From Trichopria drosophilae (Eukaryota; Arthropoda; Insecta; Hymenoptera; Diapriidae): a stretch of DNA of 64,000 nucleotides. The notes under the pieces are model-generated. The model saw only the letters and a program-made list of their open reading frames with translations. It made no database searches and was not told where the DNA came from. Of the stretch, positions 48,797 through 58,810 are shown in pieces (positions within the stretch are counted from its first letter, which is position 1; each line of letters opens with the position of its first letter). The position numbers and the translations under genes are program-made. The stretch is taken from positions 43,307,001-43,371,000 of the forward strand of contig CM059583.1 of NCBI GenBank assembly GCA_030407085.1, in the 5' to 3' direction.

Positions 48797-49392
48797 TATG
48801 GCTGTTACTTACAGGGAAGGGGTTGTCGCGCGGTTATAGGGGTCAAATATATATTTCGATAAATGCTAGGTCACATGCAAATATTAGAAAAATAAATAAA
48901 CCGGTTGGCTGATGTTTCGTCCCGGGTCCGCTCACGGACTCTTCAGTGGGGCTTGTGAGCGGACCCTGCCCCAGATATATCTCGCCAATAAATGTCACTT
49001 CCATATAATATATAAATAAATAACATAATACACAATATAATAAATATGTCGAATATTACTCACCCACCGATGAGACCGCGAAGCGACCCGGGAAGTCACA
49101 ACCAACGCACCTCAAGGTTCTGTCTCTGATATACCCGAACTATAATGATAAACTGGTCCGAACGTCTCGGAACCCCACGATCAACTGACTGAAGGTGCCT
49201 TCCACAGGCCCGTTTATTCGGGTTCGGATAATTTGTTTACTAGAGGCAGGACTTCGGAAAACAACAACCACGCCCCAAAACAAACTAATTGCAAAGAAGT
49301 TAATTCATATTTTCCTCCTAATTCTACAGGAATTTTATTATAATATTATCCCACTCGACCTAAACGGTTATTAGGAGCTTGGTCGCGTGGCG
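48797..49392 (-). mobile_element. 596 bp insertion with hammerhead-like motif (retrozyme-like)
   Basis: It interrupts ORF1 between codons for FRI and YLS. GGAT (ATCC on +) is present at both junctions, 48793-48796 and 49393-49396, a 4 bp duplication confirmed by the restored reading frame. There is no terminal inverted repeat, no TG...CA end and no protein frame. On the - strand it carries a type III hammerhead-like sequence (48905-48988). A 4 bp duplication plus a type III hammerhead is reminiscent of plant retrozymes; a solo LTR or a Penelope-related fragment are alternatives. Confidence 0.55.
48905..48988 (-). ncRNA. Type III hammerhead ribozyme-like motif
   Basis: On the - strand: outer stem III TTGGC/GCCAA; cleavage triplet ATC with the scissile bond between 48974 and 48973; stem I TGGGGC/GCCCCA, perfect 6 bp; core CTGAAGA (48946-48940); stem II GTCC/GGAC; core GAAA (48918-48915); A15.1 pairs with U16.1. 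Every invariant hammerhead position is filled. Stem III has mismatches in its middle, including C15.2 against A16.2, so activity may be reduced. Loops I and II contain perfectly complementary 12-mers (GGGTCCGCTCAC and GTGAGCGGACCC). Confidence 0.55.
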
Positions 49393-50076
49393 ATCCGGAA
49401 CAATGGCGTTCCTTCGTATGTAATCTGCATTGACTCTGGTAACAGGCTTTCATCTCCTTCTTGTATGTATATTTGTCTGCGGAAGGATAAAATGTGCGCT
49501 CTCCCTGGTTTTACGGTTCCTGCTTTACTATCGGTCATAGTAGATACCGGTGTAATGCCTTTAGTTTTTAGAGCGTCTATGATGGTCTGATTTTCTATAG
49601 TTGGCGATACATTTGAAATTACAACTCTTTTATTTTTTGAGATGTATGATCTGATTCGGATGCTGTACTCTTTAACTTTTATTACTTTGTTTTCTATGCT
49701 GTCGGCTATCGATTGGCTGGTTAGGAAGAAGCATACACGTCCTCCTGATATTTTTGAGATGTATCTTATGACGTTTACGTGTATTACCTGTTCTAGCCCA
49801 TCGATGTAATCGTCGATTGTGAGCCCTTCAATGGAATCCAGAATTATTGCGATTGTAGCAAGTCATGACTCCTGTAGTCAGAGGTCATGACGACCTTGCT
49901 TTGTAGGTGGTTTAATACCGTCTGTATATCAGGTGCTCTTGTAGGTTTTTTCCGTTTGTTACAACTGTAATTCCTCACTATTCACGCGCGCTCGCACTCG
50001 AATGTTATTCAACGCTTGGACTATTTACACCGCGTCGGCACACGTCTGCTCGTTTCGGCGTTTCAAACCAAAACTG

Positions 50077-50089
50077 CAAGTAGTAATTT
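50077..50089. repeat. Target-site duplication, right copy
   Basis: CAAGTAGTAATTT, identical to 44786-44798, directly next to the inferred first base of the element (CAGTTTTGG on the - strand). Confidence 0.8.
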
Positions 50090-51271
50090 CTGCCAGTATA
50101 ATGTTTCAAACCTACATGTTATAATTTTACTAGCTAATACAATTCGTAGTTTCCATTAACTGAAGATGGTAACTACTAAAAATGACCTTTGAGTCAACCA
50201 AATATAGTATCTTCTACATATGAAACTACATTTATTTTGATTTATTTTTTCAAATTGAGGCAATCGTACTTTTAGTTAAAAAATCCGTAAAAAAGAATAA
50301 ACGGGGCCTCTAACTAGGCCCAAGGGCACAAAAGCCATTACAGAGTCCACAGTGTTAAAACATACGTTTTGTTAACTCGTCGTGATACAAATTTGCAACT
50401 GTTGTATATATTGAGTACTATTTTCTTTCGGTTAAAACAGTAAACTAGAAAGTTATGAGTACGCATCGATCCTTCTCAAATAAGAGGCTGTTGATAATGC
50501 ATTAAAAACTTAAAATATACGTACCTAATTAATTAAGGCAGTAACTTTCCACAGCATTTATAGAGATTCTTGTGCTGTATTTTCTACATTTAGACACTTA
50601 CACATAATCTTCATTAGGGATAATCATGTCAGAAACCCAGTTAAGCAAACATTTACGAAAGTTACTCTAGAAAAACAGAGATACATGCAACATTTTTTAT
50701 AATACTCCATACATGTACTTTTCATATTAACATGTCAATTGAGACGCTAGTATTTGTTCTCATACATTTTTGTGTCGATTTAATTATAGCTTTATTATAT
50801 ATTGATATATATGATGGCATTTTCATTATGAATTCCAATAATCTGGTAATTAAATATTAATTTGTAAAACAAAACATTAAAAAATTTCGAGATAAAAAAT
50901 TCGATAGTAGTTACAAATACTTTCTTACATTTCGTGCAGTAAATACATTTTATAATAAAAATCATGATTAACATCATGATTTTATAGATAGATATATTTT
51001 TTAGATAATTTTGTTGGAAAATTGCACAACCCTTTCAATAAATATTCGATAAATTCGAAGGTCTTGGGATATTACAACTCAATATTTCTCGTGGTCAATA
51101 CATATAACATAATTTGTTGAACCAATAAAAATTTTACTATAAATGTGGCCGTAGGACTTTTAATCTATGAGATATATTTTTATATTTATTTATGAAGGCA
51201 CATGTTTAATTCATTCTGTTGTCTTCAGAATTAATAAAAATATATAAAACATATAGAGAAATTTATTTTTA

Positions 51272-51416
51272 ATACTCCGGGAGTAAAATTCGATTTTACG
51301 CCCTACCGTGAAATCTGCGGTCGCAAATTATCAAGCCACACGCCACATAAATATCGTATGCAACAGGGACGAAATATCGATCTATAATTACGCCCTTGTT
51401 ACATAATATACTATTT
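51272..51416 (+). repeat. Dispersed repeat A, copy 3
   Basis: Starts ACTCCGGGAGTAAAATTCGA and ends TGTTACATAATATACTATTT. It is shorter than copy 1 because about 60 internal bases, including the CGAGTGTGATT part, are missing. Confidence 0.6.
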
Positions 51417-52029
51417 TAAGCTTTATTATGCTGCACACGTAGACGCGCATTTTTTGCAATATACATGAAATTAGTTTACATCTCATTTATTACATTTAAT
51501 ATTATTGATATTTAAAGGTTTTGTAAGTCGAACTGATTTGTTATTATACAAGTTAACAAAATATTCAATTACTGTACTGTAAATATGACTAAAAAAACCT
51601 TCTTTCCCAATCATATTCAGAATATTGCGTTTTAGGCTAATAACGAGTACGAGAATCGGGTAATTGGGACCACTTATAAGGTATAAATTAAAAAAATTGC
51701 AAATATAACTTTGGTATTATTAATATAATTATCAGTATACATTGTATTTGAAAAACTCCCATAAAAATATTGAATACAATTGAAATCAGGTAAAAGATCG
51801 ATAGCGCAAGCGCTTTCGGCATTTCTCTTACCAAATATTATCATTTTATTCATTTCCTACTTAACAAGATAGTGTAAATTTATTTCTTATCTACCAAATA
51901 TCATATGTTGAACCCGATTTTTTTTAAGAACTGATAATTTAACATTATTTAACAGACGCTGACAAATTTCTCGTACTCTCGTTTAATACAAAAGATAATA
52001 AATAGTATAATATAAATATAGTCTAAATT

Positions 52030-52093
<64 letters not shown>
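52030..52093. repeat. (AT)n microsatellite
   Basis: An almost pure alternating AT tract of about 60 bases; likely length-variable between individuals. Confidence 0.95.
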
Positions 52094-52544
52094 CAGTGAC
52101 TCAAATAATTATCTCTCAGTTCGAAATAGTGAAAAATTTACTATTTCAATCAGGGAATTAATCTTATTGTGTAATATAAAAAAAAACAGTTTCCTCTGAT
52201 TTTAAAGTTCTTAAAAGCAAAATTTCAAATTTTTAAGACGAGTTTTGTGTTAAAAGTTCATGTTTGCGTATAACGTGTTCAAAATAGAACAAAGGTTGGA
52301 ATAATTTGATAGCATTTTTACAACAGATACTCTTGTTGCTTTAAAGCATTGTTATCTTAGTACACTACTAAAATACTATTATTTACGCCACTGTAATGCC
52401 CACTCAATCTAACAGGTACATTTTGTTTACTTTTTTATTTAATAATAATTTTTTTAATTATTTTTGTCACTATTAGCATGATATATCACATTTAATTGAA
52501 AATTGTTATTATACAGTTTTCAAGGTTGGTGAATTCGAATATCA

Positions 52545-53730
52545 TCTGAGAACTACAAAATTTAATATGGCGAATCCAATATATCGGAACAAAATTAAAA
52601 ATAATAATTGAAATTAAATGAAACCTTGTGTTAAAGGCGTTTTTTTCGGTGCTTATTACGAATGAGATAGCAGAATTTTTAAATTCAATATGGCGAATAC
52701 AATGTAGATTATGTAATGGTCACCATTTTGATCCGTCATATTGAATTCGAAATTTTGTATTTTTCAATTCTAAAGCCAGATTCGAGTTCAGCGATCCCGA
52801 AAACCCTTAAACAAATTTCAAGTGTTTATATTACTTATATAAAATTACCTATTGATTCTACTGAAAGGGACTCTGTTTCGGAAATTTTTTATGAAAACAT
52901 TTTTTGTTGAAGTAATATCTCATTTTATTGTTGAAGTATATTAAAGATACGTTATAAAGTGAAAATGTGAAGTGGCACAGAATTCATTGCTTTTATTATA
53001 AATTTTATAGCTCTTGGTAAATGTTAATGTACCAATATGCACTTAACATTGTGTTACGAGTCATTTCATCCGATGGGCTTGAAATTTGGGACTTGGGGGT
53101 TTTACGGGTCGCGCTTACCAATTCGTTGTCAGATTTTTGTAACTCAAAATGGCGAATCCGATATGTGAGACTAAGATCCGAAAATGTGGCTGGTTAAGTA
53201 GAGATTTGTTACTCGGAGGATTTTAGTGGTCGCAATTTTCGAAGCCCTTATCAGATTTTCGAAATCCATAAGGGCAGAACCAACATGACAGACAAAAATG
53301 CAAAAGTTTGTCTGTTTATTAGTTATTTTTTAATAAAAGAATTTGCTATGACTTTAGATTAGCAGAAAACTAAACCAAAATAAGTTAATTTTTTCATGTT
53401 GCCTTTTGACTTAAAATTCGTAATAAATATACTCATAAATCGTCCAGTTTCTAGATTCTGCAAATAAAGGGAATTCTTCCATTTTGTTCTACATATTCAT
53501 GCCACTTTCTTGAATTTAAGATATTTTACTTTAGATTCGTAATCATCGATCTAAATAATCCCAAAGTAAAACGATTGAAGTAAAAACAATCAATTTACAA
53601 ATAACTCATTCGTAACATTGGATTCGCTACTCTATTAATCAACTACCTCAATAACCTCCGATTAAGATAATTCAAGCAAATATACGCAATTTTTGTAAAA
53701 TTCGTCCCCTATATTGGATTCGCCATTTTG
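52545..53730. repeat. ATGGCG-type dispersed repeats, cluster 2
   Basis: Motifs such as AATATGGCGAATCCAATAT (52565), CAATATGGCGAATACAATG (52688), CAAAATGGCGAATCCGATAT (53146) and, inverted, TATTGGATTCGCCATTTTG (53713) recur together with CGTAATCA/GAATTCGAAT strings. They share wording with clusters at 43.5 kb and 58.6 kb. No coding potential. Confidence 0.45.
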
Positions 53731-55965
53731 TATTTTTAAAACTTAACTTTACCACAAAAATAGCTGTATAATAAATTGCAAATAAATCATACGGCAAGAA
53801 AAATAGTGTATTAAGAAATTAAAAGGCTTCGGAAACGATAAAATTTTATTATTTTATAAAGTTAAAAACGTGAATAGTGGAATTTAAGAATTTGTTTATA
53901 TGAAGTCATTAATAGGTATAATGTTCATATATCAGGATTGAAACACTTAACATTTTTCATGTATTGATCAAAAACCGAGGCTTTGGAAATTACACTAATT
54001 TTTTCTCGCGTAAGCTTTGAGAGATTGAAAAAACTACATAATATTAAATTATCCAAATTTTAGAAGATACAAAATAATCGTTATAGCTGAAACATATATT
54101 TAATCAAGTGAGAATGTTTATTTGTATTGTTAAATACTTTGTAATAATAATAATACATTATACTGCTGTTTTTGTGAAAAACTTAGGTCAACTTTCATGT
54201 GCTCGATTATAATTGAAAAAATGTCAAATATACTATCTTTAAATGTGGGAAATGATAATTAATATATGCCAGTTTACAAAATAATTTACAATTTAAATTA
54301 TTAAATTCAAATATTACATTTTTAGTAAGGTCTTAAAGAGAACATTCTTAAAAGAATTTTTAAGAACTTCCAATTATTCAAAACTACTTGCCAGGGCATG
54401 TGGAATTGAGTGGTTCGCGAGTTCTCATCCAACATAAAGCACAAAACTTACTAAAACGTAATTACAGATTTGAACAAAAGACGATCTTTTCCCAACTTTC
54501 TATTAAACACTTCATTTTTACGAAAATGTTATGTATTAATTGCTGTATTTTATAGCATAAATATATACTGCCAGGTGAATGAGAAGGAAAAGAGGGGACA
54601 CAAATTAGTCCAGATTTTTATTATAAAAATGATACATTATTTACTTCATAATTAAACAGGCGTGATATCCTTTATACACGTATATAATGAATCGTCACTA
54701 CATATAAAGGAAAAATTAATAAAAATAATACAAGAAAATGCAATTTCACTGCAATGAAAAATTATACAATACAGTTAGATGACTTTGTTACATAGTAACG
54801 ATTGGCTATTTTAAACTAGCCTGTTGATTCAGATTCTCTTACATTGCGTGAAAGACAATTCTAATTTCGACAGAAGATTAGTTAAATAAATAATATTGGT
54901 TTTACTGTGCCTAATATACATTAATTACAAATACCCGTATAGTTTTTTATAAAGTGCGGTATGCATTTTAGAATAGATTAATATAGTTACAAAATTATGG
55001 CTTGGTGTTTACGCATTGGCCATTTATTTCAAAATTTCTGATCAACAACTCGGACAACAAATATTTTACATTCGTTATCTGCACACTCAAAAACCTCCAG
55101 GTACGAATTTTCAGGAAAAGTAACGTCCGCACATTTTTGGCACCTTTTGTCGCATTCACTCTGACAACGAATGGGTTAAGACTTTAATATATATCTTCAT
55201 CAAAGGTGTAGGTCGAGTTTATACAAAAGAAATTGGGAAAACGTGACGGACCCTGGAAAGTTACAAGTTTTGACTCTTATGCGACTTTCACGGTTTCCAT
55301 TTCTCATTCTCATACGTGGCACATGCTTGTAAGGATATCTACTTCCTTATTTCAACTACTCATATTGTGAGCATAAACACATTTTGGTTAAAGAACACAT
55401 CAGTGTTAAAAACGATGTGTTGAACGAAATGAAAAGAAAGCAATAGATGAGTGCAAGAAATGAAGAAAAGACATTTAAGAACTTGTTCGTAATAACACGT
55501 TTAGTTATAATTATTGTTATAATTTAACAAATCTCCTAAAACTGAACAAATTAAAATCTAAAAGATAAAAGCGTTAAAAAATTAAAACTTAAAAGTAAAA
55601 AAGGAGATACGTCCTTATTCAACGGCTTCGTTTTCATCTACTCTAAACTGCATTCTTGCAATTGTCAGGAAAAAAAAACTGCGGAAATCCCTGATCGATA
55701 CAGTTGCTGATTTGTTTATCATCAGAAGATAATCTGTGATGGTAAAGTAGTTGTCATAATTCACCTGTTGATCTCTGCTGTGGCAGCTATGTGTCAACAG
55801 ATTCAAGGGGGGTCTAAACGGGACCTTGAATCTAGAATTAATGACAAAATCTTTTTGAAAACTCCATTTTGGATTTTGAAAATTCAAGGTGTGATTGGTT
55901 CGTAAAATTTATTATCGGTACTATAGCCGCAAAATCCGATTTAAAGGCCTACTTTTCGTTTGTAA
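53731..55965. other. No gene seen
   Basis: AT-rich. A 90-codon - strand open frame at 55887-55615 (containing ITDYLLMINKSATVSIRDF) has no recognisable similarity and no supporting context. Confidence 0.35.
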
Positions 55966-56352
55966 AATGAAATAACGTGTAACACGAATCTGTGATGTCA
56001 AAAACATAACCCATACAGACTAATTGTAAATGAAATCCGCGAAATCAAATTTTTACAGCTTTCAGTACCGAAAAATAATCTTCGATTTTACGGACTTGTA
56101 TCGAAAAATACTATTTCGGTATTTCTTCACCAATTTACTTTTACGAATGTAGATTTTACGGTTATACTGTTTGCTGTTTCAACAATACGATGCGGTGACT
56201 CGCTTACCCTAAAACGATTTTACCAAATTAAGGAGTTTCAGACCATTATTGCCAAAAATCATGTTATAAAAATTATTTCGCCAGTCGGAAATACATTTCG
56301 CCGTCTTCCTTGCTGTGGCGTTTCGTTGTTAGTTACGTGTTATTATTTCAAA
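55966..56352. repeat. Possible MITE with TGAAATAA ends
   Basis: TGAAATAACGTGTAACACGA at the left and, inverted, TGAAATAATAACACGTAACT at the right are similar but offset. The interior is rich in TTTTACGG and ATTTTACG strings. No target duplication was identified, so this stays tentative. Confidence 0.3.
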
Positions 56353-58547
56353 CTCATATGCTATAGTTTATACATTCCTCTAAAGTGTTACTATATGATA
56401 GCTAAAGAAAAACAGTGACTTTAATACGTGTAGTTACTTCTGTACGAGTGCCATGCATTATTATAAATCTAACCTCTTTTTAAAAATGTAAACTTATAAG
56501 TTATATATAAAAATGTATATAATCACAGATATAAAAAATCTCAAATTGTTATTTAGGCAAACACATTCATAACGCGCAAGTTAGCATTAGTAAGATTTTC
56601 GTATTAAAATAATTATATAGTTTGATAGTAAAATGTACAGAAATTCGAGAAATTCTTACCAAATATTGCGAAAAATTTGTGCATATTGAAAAGTCTATCA
56701 GTCACAGGAGAAATTTAAAAATCTAAATCTACAAAAATCAAAATATTTAAATGTATATTTTTTTTAAGAAAAACAATCGGGAACACGTTTCTGATAGGAT
56801 AGATGGTCAGAAACCGATATAGTGAAAATTGCATTTAAAAACAAATTGTACCTCAAAAATTGCGTATATAATTTTTCAGTATTTGAACAAAAAATGTGTC
56901 AAAGATTATTTTTCGAAAGTTACCAACACCATTCGAGAGAGCGACCTCAAAACTAGTCAGAAATACATTTGTCTATTTAAAAAAACAATTTTTTTTTGTA
57001 AATAAATAAAAGGATGCAAATATCCATGTTTAAATTGTGCACCTTTTGTCGTTAAAGGGTTAACTGTAAATCTTTAAACAAAAAAAATATGCTAATAATT
57101 ATATAATGAATGGAGAGAAAAATAAAATAACTAAAATAAAAAATAAAATTATTTTTTTACCATTAACTTTCTATACTATTAAGTGTCATTATTGGAAAGG
57201 GTATTTATTTTATAGTTATCTTACTAGTAACAAGAAACAAAATAATTATTATGTTAACTAACCCCTTGTAAAATAAATATTACCTAGAAGAAAATATTTT
57301 GCTACAAATTTGATTAGTTTTATATGTAAACTTGCGTATACTGAATTTATCAAATGAAAACATATACGAGATCGATAATTTTAAGGATAAAAGGTTGGAA
57401 AAATTATATTTAACAATTTTTAAAGTTTTAATTGAAGTATGTAATTAACATTCAGAAATAATAATATTAATAAAATATTTATCGTTCACGCAAAATTTTA
57501 ACTGATAAATTATCACGCTGTGATTGTGCTAAAAAAAGTCTAAATTTAAAGCCATTCACACTCCTAGATGCACGCATGATTATTGTTATTAATGTGTCAT
57601 TAAAGACGCTGGTAGCCAACGTTATTAAAATGTAATAAGTAAGGTGCAAACCAACACTGGTATTTATATTCATAACATCCATGTATAAATAGAAATTAAA
57701 AGTCGCTTTTATAACTGATGAGTGAAAAATAAATAATTAACTGAAAATTTTGAAAAATTTAATATTTTCATTTATTTGATCGTCTTCGCAGTACATTATA
57801 ATAAAGAATTAAAAACAAAGAGAGTGGGAGGATAATATTTTGTATATATTGCTTTTACTATGAAGGTCTTGTTGTACTTCCTATAATAATAACCATTCAT
57901 CCACCCATTGTCATAGGGTAAAATGCATACATTTCTTTACGATATTACGATTGTGCATGTGAAAAGTTGGCTTATAAGATATGAAGATAGAAAAAGTATT
58001 GCGGGAAATTTCTATTTCTTTACGTTTTATATTATTTTTTCTACGCCTAAAATCTTCACCTCTTGATAGTTAAAATTCTGTCCAGTTTCAATTCGATGTA
58101 ATATTAAACCCGTATAATGTATAGGTATCACCCTCAATTATAACGTGGATAAATGTGGGCAAAACGGCAATTTCATACGTGGTTTAAAACAAATAGTAGA
58201 TTAAATTAAATTAGAAAAAAAAAATCTTAATTCTTTACCTAAGATTGACTAATTTTTTAATGTGTACTTTTTCATTATTTAGAATAACCTCGCTAGGAAC
58301 TTGTAGGCAATATTTTACACTACAAAATTTAGCGAGTTAAAACTTTCTTTTAATGATAAGGTCATATGACTCTTATGTATACAACTAGGAAAATAACATG
58401 TTTAAGAACTTACACGAAAGAACTTAGGTTTTCAGGTATAATATCGATATTATATGCATCGATGAGCATTTCCGGTTCATTGACCATTTAAAACATGAGT
58501 TGTTCTTTAGGTTTGATTCACTTGAAATTTGTCTTTAAGGTTTTTTT
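56353..58547. other. No gene seen
   Basis: AT-rich, low-complexity stretches; no exon or element recognised. Confidence 0.4.
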
Positions 58548-58810
58548 GGTGTCATATATTACGAATCCGGTGTCACGTTTGAAAATTCAAACTGGCGGAT
58601 TCATAATACCAGCAATCTGAAACGTAACTAGTTTCATCAAATTTTTTGTTTTTTCATGTCATAATCAGTGACCTCGAAAACACCCGATCTTACATTTTTA
58701 TTGCCATTATCGCAGTTTGAACTTTCAGTTGCCTCCGTCATGAATCCGCCATTTTGAATGTTGAAAATCTCATACCGGATTAGTCATCAGCTATCCCAAA
58801 AAACCCTATT
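58548..58810. repeat. ATGGCG-type dispersed repeats, cluster 3
   Basis: Contains ATTACGAATCCGGTGTCACG, TTGAAAATTCAAACTGGCGG and the inverted ATGAATCCGCCATTTTGAAT, plus CAGTGACCTCGAAAACAC and CAGCTATCCCAAAAAACCC. The two halves are roughly inverted copies of the same unit. Confidence 0.45.

Larger units (their letters stand above)
48147..49888 (-). pseudogene. I/LOA-like ORF1 (gag-like), interrupted
   Basis: From the ATG at 49888 (MTSDYRSHDLLQ) a frameshift near 49855 leads to IAIILDSIEGLTIDDYID and then about 150 residues of the RNA-binding region, up to ITYEGTPLFRI, where the 596 bp insertion begins. After it the frame resumes at IYLSTDSTSC with the zinc knuckle CFVCKQNGHVAKNC (CX2CX4HX4C), the hallmark of retroelement nucleocapsid proteins. 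A second shift near 48490 precedes the acidic C-terminus (SESESEQEILNIS, stop at 48147). Its normal role would be binding element RNA. The clean FRI-IYLS join shows where the insertion landed. Confidence 0.8.
44799..50076 (-). mobile_element. Near full-length I/LOA-like non-LTR retrotransposon
   Basis: The element reads on the - strand from about 50076 to an A-rich tail near 44818-44799 and is flanked by identical 13 bp duplications. It has a 5' leader of about 190 bp starting CAGTTTTGG, ORF1 with a zinc knuckle, and ORF2 with endonuclease, reverse transcriptase, RNase H and a C-terminal CCHC-like motif. The RNase H domain places it in the I/LOA-type group rather than classical Jockey. Lesions: frameshifts in ORF1 (about 49855 and 48490) and ORF2 (about 47565 and 45665), a stop at 46089, a deletion of the reverse-transcriptase fingers, and a 596 bp insertion in ORF1. 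It is inactive but retains complete ends. Confidence 0.9.

Noticed and set aside
49387..49590. + strand open frame of 67 codons
   Set aside because: Antisense shadow of the I/LOA-like ORF1.
55615..55887. - strand 90-codon open frame as a gene
   Set aside because: No motif, no splice context and no similarity I can identify; kept only as a note in the region description.
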